This document shows, one piece after another, positions 55,365 through 64,000 of a DNA stretch of 64,000 nucleotides (its first letter is position 1; every line of letters starts with the position of its first letter). The notes beneath the pieces are model-generated. The model was not told where the DNA came from and did not search any database. It saw only the letters and a list, made by a program, of their open reading frames with translations. The translations under genes were made by a program, and so were the position numbers. Source of the stretch: Plantago major (taxonomy: Eukaryota > Streptophyta > Magnoliopsida > Lamiales > Plantaginaceae); assembly GCA_026545765.1 (NCBI GenBank), contig CM048844.1, positions 3,844,001 through 3,908,000 of the forward strand, written 5' to 3'.

Positions 55365-55729
55365 GTCGAGTTAACTGCGGTTGCTGTTGTTAATGGATTC
55401 TTTTGTACTTCTTATCAATTTACGGTCTGATATACAGGTGATGGATAAGAACTAGCTGTGCCACTGGATGTTTATTACCTTCAGCACTTGGATTGTATCA
55501 AATTGAAGTCTGTATGATCATGCTTTGAAGGTTGGATAATGCATTAATATGCACATAGTATAATTAGTAGTTTTTCAAGGAGTTGATGGTATAAATAACA
55601 ATCTGGATGAAGCTTGAAGCCATGGCCTTTAAATTATGGGCCAGGTTTAGTTAAAAGCCTTGTTGGCTGGCCCAATTATTGAGAGTTTGTTTTGGATGGA
55701 AAGCCCAAGATCAGTTTATTTAGTACTAC
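55365..55729. other. 3' flank of cytochrome b561
   Basis: Untranslated region and spacer. Confidence 0.4.
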
Positions 55730-56286
55730 TAGGGGTGCACGTTCGGATTAATCCGATCCAAGCTCGGATTAACTCAAGCTGACCACTAAAGCTTACTCAA
55801 ATCCGATCCAACGACGGATCAATTTCGATTAATCCAAAAAGTTCGATTGGATCGGATTTAATCCAATAATTCAACTTTAATTAAAAAAAAAAATAAAGAT
55901 TTCAGAATAAATTAAATACTACTCAATAGTTTCACATTCAAAATAAACAAAATAAAGTTCACAAGTTTACTTAAGTTTAAAACAACAAATACGAAAAGTT
56001 AGCCACGTTTGTAATAACGACTAATCGATTACATTTTCAAATAAAATAGAAAGATATTTTCAACAAACAAAATCCAACTTCCCAAAGATTCTAAGATTTC
56101 AGATTTTGTTCAATCAATAAGGAAAAATATATATATGTTTTAATTAATTCGGATTAATTAATCAAAATCCATGGACGGACGGATTAATCCAAAATCTTCG
56201 GATCTAAAATATCATAATCCGTAATCCGATCCGAATACATCGAATCGAATTTTCGGATCGGATTTCGAATTTTATGATCACCCCTA
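55730..56286. mobile_element. non-autonomous hAT transposon
   Basis: Ends TAGGGGTGCACG and GATCACCCCTA form inverted repeats. The flanks AGTACTAC (55722-55729) and AGTACTAG (56287-56294) make an 8-base target duplication with one mismatch. The subterminal regions carry ATCCGATCC and GGATTAATCCGA repeats like the larger hAT at 44747-46103. At 557 bases it has no coding potential. Confidence 0.85.
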
Positions 56287-56294
56287 AGTACTAG

Positions 56295-58417
56295 TATGGT
56301 ATCCTTTCATGATTTGGTGCAACAACTTTTGAAAATTTGCTATCCGACCCAAAAAATATGCGGAAAGTATGTGTCGATACTATGATATCCTGAGTTCTAT
56401 AATTAGGGCACAATTTGGTCACATAAACTATCATGACTTGTTAGTTCGTCGGAGTTGGGCCCAATTATCATTGAAGTCAGAATGAAATGACTGATACGTG
56501 GCTTTCTCAATAAATTCTTTGCAATTTGTCTGAATATCATCGTTATAATTTTGAAAGTTATGATACTAAAATTTGAAAGTCAAGACATAAAATACCGAGT
56601 GTAGGGTCGAATGATACCAAAGGGAAAAGAGAAAGTTCCCATTCATTAGAGGGGGCTAAAGTGTATAAAAACAAAGTTAGAGGGCTAAAAGGCAAATACA
56701 TTGTTTTTGAGGGTGATGTATAACCACCATAAAGAATTTATAATGATAAGATCAAGATAAACTCACAGGTGCCTTAGAGCTCAAGTGTACACTTGCAGAT
56801 ATTTAAGAAATTGACATTTTTGGATTCTTGTTTGTTTTGTCTAATTAACTATGACTACATCTGTACTAAATAAAATTAACTTTTTCCTGATCAACAAAAT
56901 TCGACTTTAACTGTGAATAAATTTTAAACGATAATTATAAAATGTCAATTTAAATTGTATGATGAAACTCTACTTTCTAAACTTTTACTATATAATTTAA
57001 TTGAACATCTCGTCATTACCTTTTAAATTAATTTGTAATTAAATTTGAAGTTTATAGATCGAATAAAAGTTAAAACTGAACAACTAAGAGTATCGTTTAA
57101 TAAATCGTTTTGTACTCATCGATGACAACTAATTAAGTTGCGTGTTTGCTGGTATGATCTGCTGTATAGTATGGTTGCCAATTAGATAATTAAAGCTAAT
57201 CATCATCAAATTTGCTTACATTTATACTCCATTCATTGTTTTTCTCCTTCAATAATTGAGATGACGTCCAAGTGCATATTATTGAATCTTTATAGATTTG
57301 GGGGTAATTTGAGTTGTTTAAGCTGGTTTTAGATAAACAACAACATTGATGATGCATAATCCTGATCATGCATGCCTCACATATAACATCATAATTCTAC
57401 CCTAATTTGTCCATATAATTAGTGAATTCCGCAGTCGAACAATAGTTTAATTTGATATATATCACAATTTCAATTCGCAGGATTCAAATTTTTAACCAAG
57501 AGGATAGTGTATCTACCTCTATTTTAACCTGTTGAATCACTATTTTTAAGTGATGATATCATCATCGTCATTATAATGATTTATGTTGAATTAAAGACCG
57601 GTTTATGTTTACCGGAAATTCCTCTATATATGTTATCCTTTACAAGCAAAACATGCTTTAAGTAGCTCATCTTGCAGTGGTCCTTGTTGAATAGGTTGTC
57701 ATGGGGCTGTCAAAGGGCAAAACACAACTCACATCAGTTGGCATTTGATTTGGTCGACTCTAATGAATAATGACGTTGAACAAAAGATTCCATTAAGGAA
57801 TCTTCTTTCATGTCCTTCATAATTAAAAAAAAAAAGTATCCGTTGCAATTTGCAATTTGAAGTAAACTGCATAAAATCCCTCGAAGTACTCATAAAATAA
57901 CACAACTCAGCTCCCCCAATTATTAAAAGTGTGCCAAACGTCCAAACCCTGATTTATGTGAAAAATTTGCATGAAATCCTGTAACGCCCGCAATTGCATG
58001 ATATAAGCTATGTATGTGGTATGTTTATTTTTAGCCCACTCGGGCTTAGTTTTTTCAATAAACAAAAGCATTGTGTAAATTTTTTTCCGAATAACTTTTG
58101 CAAGTGATCGTATCTCGGAGAGACCAAATCAATAATTTATAATGTTTATTGGTTTATAGTAACTTGTTAAGCTGTAACCATTGCATCGTTCTATTGATTA
58201 GAGAACCTACAAATAGTTCTCCAACAATCTTCATTACCCTCCACCAATTTTGAACTGCATATCAAGAAAACCACAAATTAAATTAGCATACATTCAGTTT
58301 TTCATAGCATATAGTATTAGAGTGGAACAAACAAACACACTATCAAACAAAAGGAAGCAACATATATTCAAATACACATAAATCAAACAAGGTCCAAAAA
58401 AACCACAATAAATCATC
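56295..58417. other. no gene seen; AT-rich intergenic
   Basis: No coding or RNA signature. The right end presumably includes the leader of the small secreted peptide gene. Confidence 0.45.
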
Positions 58418-58627
58418 ATGGCTATGGGTTTAAGGACATTGTTTGTTGCAATGCTGCTTGTAGCAACTGCATTCATGCCAATAAACGGGCAAATTGCATT
58501 TAGAAACTATCCCAGCCTTGGCCCAGTACCTCCTGGGCCGCGATTCAACAACAAAAATGTGAGGCGCTGTCGCGTTGGTGGCCGCAAGCTCATGTTGGCT
58601 AAGGAACCTCTTCCGGAGCTTTCTTGA
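58418..58627 (+). CDS. small secreted peptide, 69 residues, unknown family
   Basis: A short intact frame with a clear signal peptide (MAMGLRTLFVAMLLVATAFM, probable cleavage after PING). The mature part is about 45 residues, Pro/Arg/Asn rich: QIAFRNYPSLGPVPPGPRFN, then NKNVRRCRVGGRKLML and KEPLPELS. It has a single Cys. A dibasic VRR and the proline core PVPPGP are reminiscent of precursors of plant signalling peptides, but it does not fit CLE, IDA, CEP, RALF or PSK signatures well. The ATG context (ATCATGGCT) is good for a plant start. No introns. Expression evidence would be needed to confirm it as a gene. Confidence 0.65.
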   Translation: MAMGLRTLFVAMLLVATAFMPINGQIAFRNYPSLGPVPPGPRFNNKNVRRCRVGGRKLMLAKEPLPELS

Positions 58628-60159
58628 ATATACATGCATGCCTAGGAATTATATATTATTATATTATATTATTATAGCCTATTATAAGAGAGGATTTATT
58701 TCATGTCAGATAATGAATTCAAATTGAAATATTAATTAATCAAATTGCAATCTCTTCGGCTCCCTTGAATCCGTGGTTATCGCAATGGCTTGAATTAATG
58801 TTTGATTAGGAATATCTTATGTTAATTCATTTGTTTATTGATAATATTAACATTGTATATTTGAAATTTTATGAATTAGCTAGGCATAGTTATAAATACT
58901 AAATCGAAAATTTCCAAATTCACGCAAGAACTCTAACTCAATCGAATAACATAAATTGAAAGAATTACGAAACAATCTAACATGCTTCGGAAGAATAGAT
59001 ATTCCCACATGCACGGAGGACAAGAAGAGAATTCCATTCACTATATTAAGAGGATTACAAGGTGATTGAGCAAAACTTTAAGACTATGCAGAAATTATAG
59101 GGTGCACAAATCTCAGTATAATTTTTAAGAGGATTCCATTCACTATAATTTTTTAAAGAAATTAAACTATAGCTAAGCTAAATTTCGAGAGAGAAATAAA
59201 CCGTCACCTAACAATTCTACCTACCCTGTAACGGCCAACCCACTTTTTCCAAATTATTGGCTGTATTATATTTACAGACATTCCTAGACTCTCTTACCAT
59301 ACAAAATCTTACAATATTGAGTTATGTTATATAGATAAGAATAAAATAAATATATGGATTCGAGTGACCAAGTTGTATAAAAACCGAATAGTATGTTATG
59401 TAAGAATTGAATTTCAAAGTCGAATATTGTCTGAGAAATTAAGTCAATAAGTTTTTGTGCGTATATTGCAATACAACAAACCACTCGGTTAATACAATTA
59501 AAAACTGAGCCTTGAATACCGGCCGGTTCTTATTCGATCCCTTACAAACTCATTTCTTAGGGACGGGGTTAAGAATTGGCGAGTGAGGTAAAGTATGTGT
59601 GTATCAAATTGGTATAAGCTTCTAACGAGATGTTAAAAATGATAAAATGTGCAATAGCCGGAGAAATTACTTACACAGGTCAAATTTTCCTATCAATTTG
59701 TCGATTAACGAGTGTGTTTTAACTATTAAACGATCATGCGATACATCAACCGTAAATGATGGTATAAAGAAAAAAACAAAGCAGCCAATGGCATTAAATC
59801 AAATGCAAATCCACCTATTTGTAGAGAACTCCTAATAATTACTCCACCAAGAACAATAATTTATAAAAGTTAGGAATGCAATAATGTTCCATACCTTTAT
59901 TTTTTAGAACAAGATTTAATTTTTTTTCCTTAAAAAAAAGCAAAAATATCTAAGCATGGTATTTGCCAACTCATGCATAGGCCCAACAAGGCAGAGTCAT
60001 TGTCCATCATAAATCAGCCAGCTTTCTCATATCTTCTTCTTCCCCATTCACTGTTTAATTCTAAGAGACAGATAGACAGTTACCTTCCATCTCTTCTCTC
60101 TCAATATCTCCTTGTTTTCTTGTCGAAACCAATCGAAAATAGCCAAGTTTTCTGAAGTG
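58628..60159. other. no gene seen; AT-rich intergenic
   Basis: Only short chance frames. The final 200 bases, pyrimidine-rich, are the probable leader of the remorin gene. Confidence 0.45.
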
Positions 60160-61988
60160 ATGGCAGAGGAAGAAGCCAAGAAGGTTGAGCCAGAGGTGCC
60201 TGGCTTGTGAGGAGACTCCCAAGGTGGAAGAGCCACCGGTCGAAGAGTGCTCGAAAGACGTGACTGAGGAGAAAGCCCTTGTTCCGGTTGATCCTCCGGT
60301 CGAGGAGAAGGTTGAAGAAGAGTGTAAAGCTCTTGCTATTGTTGAAAGTAATTTGCTTCTCTGTCTCTCTTATGGCACTAGTATGTGGTTATTTTATACA
60401 AAATTTCATCTCATCTAAAAGTTCGAATGAATATTTAGATCTTATTAGTTCATATAGGAGAAATGGTTTTTGTTCTTTTCAGTGCATGTTTGCCAGCTGA
60501 TTATAGTAGTGTTTACAGTTTATTCTGTCCTGTTTTACACTGTTTCCTGGCAACTTTTGCTCTGCTAGATTAAGTAGAGATTCTGCTTCATTTAGTCACT
60601 TGCAATAATAAATTTGAAATTCTTCCAAACAAAATAAATTCTGTCCTGTTTTGCCCTGTTTCCTGCTATTTTTTTCCTTTTTGTCTGTACTTGTATGGTA
60701 AAAATGGAAACTTAATCATGATTTTGCTGCTTTACTGCAACTTGCTGAAAATTGTTTCTTGTACTAGTATATATTTTTCACAGGTTTTTGGGTTAATCAG
60801 GAGGTAAAAAATTCTGAATTTGTTAGACCTGGTGATGAATAGTAATCAAGTTGATACCTTTTCCTTTGCTGTCATGTCATCTTTTTTTTACCTGTTTTGA
60901 ACTTGAATAGGTTAATTTGATTGAGTTGCAGTTTGATTTTTCAAATTTTGCATAAAGGAAAAGGTGGATGTGTATTCTTCTATTCTAACTTTAGCTGAGA
61001 AAAGCATTTTGCTTTAAATGTAAAATGATAGTCTGATATTGATACTCTCTCAGTGGATATCTTCTTTTTGTGCTTTCATGAATATTCAAAAATTAATTCA
61101 AATTACTAGATTACATACCTGTCTACACGTTCGATATTTTAGATGAGATGTAATTCTATCAATGTATATTGATATTTCATTTTTTACCAGTTACTTTTCT
61201 GGAAAAAAAAAGACCTTAATTTTATATTAATCTAACATGTTGTATGTATTGCAAAAGAACCAGCAGAAGTTGTTGAGGAGAAGAAATCTGAAGGCTCTAT
61301 TGACAGAGGTAAATTTGATCAAGACTTGGTGTTCTATTATGTTCTGTTCTGTTTATGTCTTCTTGTTTTGTTCTTTCAAGATGAACCAATTTTTAAATGT
61401 TTAATTTCTTCGATTTTCGATAGATGCTACTCTTGCCAGAGTTGCAACAGAAAAGAGGACTTCTTTGATCAAGGCATGGGAAGAAAGTGAGAAGTGTAAA
61501 GCCGAAAACAAGTAAGCAGCTATTTTCTTGTTCTTAGTTTCTCTTTCTGAACATGTGTGTTACAGAGTTCCTTTTCTCGACATGATATCAATGTTCATCG
61601 CTTGGTACAATTCGTTTACAGGGCTGAGAAGAAACTATCTGCAATCGGAGCTTGGGAGAACAGCAAGAAGGCGAGTCTAGAAGCCGAGCTCAAGAAGATT
61701 GAGGTAACATATACAAATGTTAAAAAATGATTTAAATTCAAGATTATTTTTCTTGGAAAGAAATAGGGACTTACTAGTATTACAATATAACAGGAGGATT
61801 TGGAGAAAAAGAAAGCAGAATACATAGAGAAAATGAAGAACAAGGTGGCTCTAGTCCACAAGAAAGCGGAGGAAAAAAGAGCGATGATTGAAGCCAAACG
61901 CGGGGAAGATCTTCTCAAGGCAGAGGAAACAGCCGCGAAATGCCGGGCCACTGGCACTGCTCCAAAGAAATTACTTAGCTTTTTCTGA
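60160..61988 (+). CDS. remorin, with a frame change near the N-terminus
   Basis: Five exons: 60160-60347, 61258-61308, 61424-61511, 61622-61703 and 61794-61988. Remorins are plant-specific coiled-coil proteins bound to plasma-membrane nanodomains, involved in virus movement and immunity (family knowledge). Seen: the disordered acidic Pro-rich N-terminus (EETPKVEEPPVEECSKDV, EEKALVPVDPPVEEKVEEE), then the Remorin_C helix (RVATEKRTSLIKAWEESEKC, AEKKLSAIGAWENSKKASLE, KKKAEYIEKMKNKVALVHKK) and the C-terminal hydrophobic anchor ending LLSFF. The ATG at 60160 opens MAEEEAKKVEPEVPG, the usual remorin start, but this frame stops at 60208-60210; the rest continues in the next frame from about 60198. 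No other in-frame ATG precedes the conserved part. A small indel in the gene or in the assembly is the simplest reading. Intron 1 holds a TRIM solo LTR. Confidence 0.85.
60400..60470 (-). mobile_element. possible eroded TRIM LTR, opposite strand
   Basis: The complement contains TTCGAACTTTTAGATGAGAT, the most conserved phrase of the TRIM terminal repeat at 20193. The remainder matches poorly and no target duplication was found. Confidence 0.4.
61083..61161 (+). mobile_element. TRIM solo LTR, older copy
   Basis: A 79-base block ending ATGTAATTCTATCA is alignable without gaps to the TRIM terminal repeat, with TTTTAGATGAGATG kept. Flanks ATGAA (61078-61082) and ATGTA (61162-61166) agree at four of five bases, the remains of a target duplication. 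It lies in intron 1 of the remorin gene. Confidence 0.75.
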
Positions 61989-62554
61989 AGCTGATGTTGG
62001 TTTGAAAGTGAACTTCTATTTGTACATTTTATCACATTTATGATGTGTTATTGTGTGATTATTTGGTGTAGAATTATTGGTTGTTCTTTATCATGTGTGC
62101 ATATTGATTGATGAATTTGTTAGAGATACATGTCAGGGCAAAACTAATTTGCTTCCTTTGTAAGGATTTTTTTTCCCAGATTTTCATGTAATGAAAGAAT
62201 GATTGAAGTTATTTACTAGTAGTACAAATAGGGCTTTATGGCTTCTAAAGAAACACATGCTGCTGACAGGCTTATATAAGCTATACCCGACAAACTGAAC
62301 CGAAAACCATTTAAAAGAATTCACACAGTTTTAGCTACAAGGAAATATTAACAGACAACATTACTGGCTAATGTATGGATTTCTTTGAACAAAACATTCA
62401 CCTACCAAAAGCAGCTTCTTCCCCATGGCACCAGCTATTACATGATCTTTAAGGTTATACTTCATCAAAAAGATGTCATTCATCGAATAGAATCTAGATT
62501 CCAAATGCATGATGCATATCACTTTCACAGTTTTCACTAGCTAAGTTAGCTCAA
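61989..62554. other. convergent 3' flanks of remorin and MYB genes
   Basis: Untranslated regions and spacer. No other feature. Confidence 0.4.
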
Positions 62555-63381
62555 CTAACCTTTAAAATAAGAAGAGAGATCATCAACTGAATCTTCAAAG
62601 AATCCCATATTAATATCACCGCCAACAGGGTGATCTAGTAGTAGCTTCATCATTGCATCCGGAGAAGAGTCGTCCAATACCAATGTTTGTGATAAATCCA
62701 AATAGGCCTCCACGTCTTCAACTTCCTTCTTGCAGCTCAACATTTCCACTTTCCTATCAGCAGAGTCAACTTTGGTTAATGATGATGTTTGTGATGGCGT
62801 ATTGCAGTGAGATGAAGCTTTGTTCAGTTCAATTTTGCTCATGTTTCGGAATGATTCTCCAACTTCAGAATTCCACAGGCGTATGTAGTAATCGCCATTT
62901 TCTTGTTTGCAGCTTTGTGGTGTGTGGGGCTCAAAGGTAGGTAATGGGGCCATGTAGGAAGATAACAGGGTGTCAGATCTCGTATCAACTGAGTTGGAAG
63001 AGCATGGCTGGTCCAGAGCTGCTTTGTACCGCTTCCTCAAATGAGAGTTCCAGAAATTCTTGATATCGTTATCAGTTCTTCCAGGTAGATTGGATGCTAT
63101 AGCAGCCCATCTAGAGAAAAGTAATAATTACTACGGTAAACATTATACGCGTTTGTAAGAACGATAGAAATGTCACAAGGAATTAAAATGCCGTATTTGG
63201 GTTAGTTCTCAGCAACAGTTAAATGGGAGTTGAGATGAATCATATGATTACTTGTTCCCAAGTGTGCTGTGGAGATGAATGATGGTGTTCTCTTCAGCAG
63301 GACTAAAGGGACCACGTCTTATGTCAGGCCGGAGATAGTTTATCCAGCGCAGTCGACAGCTCTTTCCACACCGGACAAGGC
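62555..63381 (-). CDS. R2R3-MYB transcription factor, exons 2 and 3 (5' part outside window)
   Basis: Exon 2 (63381-63252) is 130 bases, the hallmark size of R2R3-MYB second exons. It encodes [40 protein letters not shown] and LGNK. Exon 3 (63110-62555) continues [20 protein letters not shown] with [12 protein letters not shown], completing repeat R3, followed by a Ser/Asp-rich acidic tail ending [11 protein letters not shown]. The R2 recognition helix and the regularly spaced Trp residues are intact. Such proteins bind MYB-core or AC-type promoter elements in the nucleus. Exon 1 (start of R2, MGR-type) is not in the 600 bases upstream and presumably lies beyond 64000. The subgroup cannot be set from what is visible. 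Confidence 0.88.
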
Positions 63382-64000
63382 CTGCAAGAGTCACATAACA
63401 ACAAATGGTCCCTTTAGTTTCATATCCAATGGTATCTTCTAAAGATAGGAAAGAACCTTCCCATAAATTTAAATTGTGCCCACTCAGTACGGCCTCCAGA
63501 AAATACAATGTTCAAGAATAGCAATCAATTTAATTGCAATTAAAGGAAGATAGAACAAGAGGACCACTATATCTATGTCACAAAATTTGTCATGTTCTAC
63601 ATGCAATGCTTCGTGATCACAGAGTACAGAAACAGCTAGTGAACAATGTAAATTGCTGACAACTGTCATATAACAGTTGATTACTGGAAATGCAAGAGCG
63701 TAGATGAGGAACAAATCGTGAAATGCGCAGTAAGTATCTTATAAACTTTGATAACTCAGATCTTCCTGCATGAGCATTACAACTCACAATGTTACTCGAA
63801 AACCAATGAGTTGCTTAACACTCCTGCTCTGTAGTTGCTCTGTATTAATGCACATATGTTCACTGAACAAGAGTAACATGAGGAGATATTTTGATATACC
63901 AAATAAGTTTACCACAGCATATAAACGCCTTTCAGGACAATTCGATCGGATCTAAAACGTCAGCAGTCTCATATGAATGAAATAGACTACACCATGAGTT
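63382..64000. other. intron 1 of the MYB gene, or upstream flank
   Basis: No MYB R2 start codons are seen on the minus strand here, so this is most likely the first intron running off the window. No other feature recognised. Confidence 0.5.

Noticed and set aside
58418-58627. CLE or IDA peptide hormone
   Set aside because: VPPGPRFNN only partly resembles the CLE core and PVPPGP only partly the IDA core; the segment is not at the C-terminus as those families require.
1-64000. CRISPR array, phage or bacterial operon features
   Set aside because: The tandem repeats present (7.2-7.5 kb, microsatellites, KKPEE array) lack regular unique spacers, and gene structure is that of a plant nucleus.

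Overview
This is a plant nuclear window from a eudicot. The intron-rich genes, plant-only families (NLR and LRR receptor proteins, COMT-type methyltransferase, isoprenylated HMA protein, remorin, R2R3-MYB), Stowaway and hAT MITEs, and plastid-derived fragments all point that way. The R1-like NLR repeats would suit an asterid, perhaps Lamiales, but that is an inference.

Layout. 1-7.6 kb: retroelement LTR debris at the left edge, a broken NB-ARC-LRR gene (+), and two broken LRR-only relatives on the minus strand beside LTR-like tandem repeats. 8.1-13.1 kb: a MITE and a broken Ty1/copia element (minus). 13.7-16.6 kb: a complete intronless LRR receptor-like protein. 16.7-22.3 kb: a plastid ycf2 fragment, a four-exon IMP1-type mitochondrial protease with a changed catalytic lysine, a small two-exon membrane protein with an intact TRIM element in its intron, and a solo Rx-type coiled-coil exon. 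23.6-29.8 kb: a four-exon O-methyltransferase (+) convergent with a six-exon CAP10/Rumi-type glycosyltransferase (minus), whose intron 4 carries an antisense U3 snoRNA gene.

32.5-37.5 kb: a CaaX-tailed HIPP metal-binding protein, whose intron 2 carries a degenerate antisense U3 copy split by organelle-like DNA, then a second HMA-fold protein without the CxxC site and with a KKPEE-repeat tail. 37.8-40.8 kb: a hAT MITE and a probable solo copia LTR. 43.3-50.4 kb: two near-identical RraA-like genes flanking a 1.36-kb hAT element and a broken LRK10-type kinase gene. 53-55.4 kb: cytochrome b561. 58.4 kb: a 69-aa secreted peptide. 60.2-62 kb: remorin. 62.5-63.4 kb: the last two exons of an R2R3-MYB.

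The genes are independent loci; no biosynthetic cluster is evident. The strongest oddities are a cytochrome b561 exon in which two compensating indels erase a conserved heme-ligand histidine, two antisense intronic U3 loci (one split by organelle-like DNA), a TRIM family present as a complete copy and as solo LTRs with target-site duplications, and an NLR family scattered as separate domains. Several otherwise well-kept genes carry one- or two-base indels, so residual assembly error must be kept in mind.
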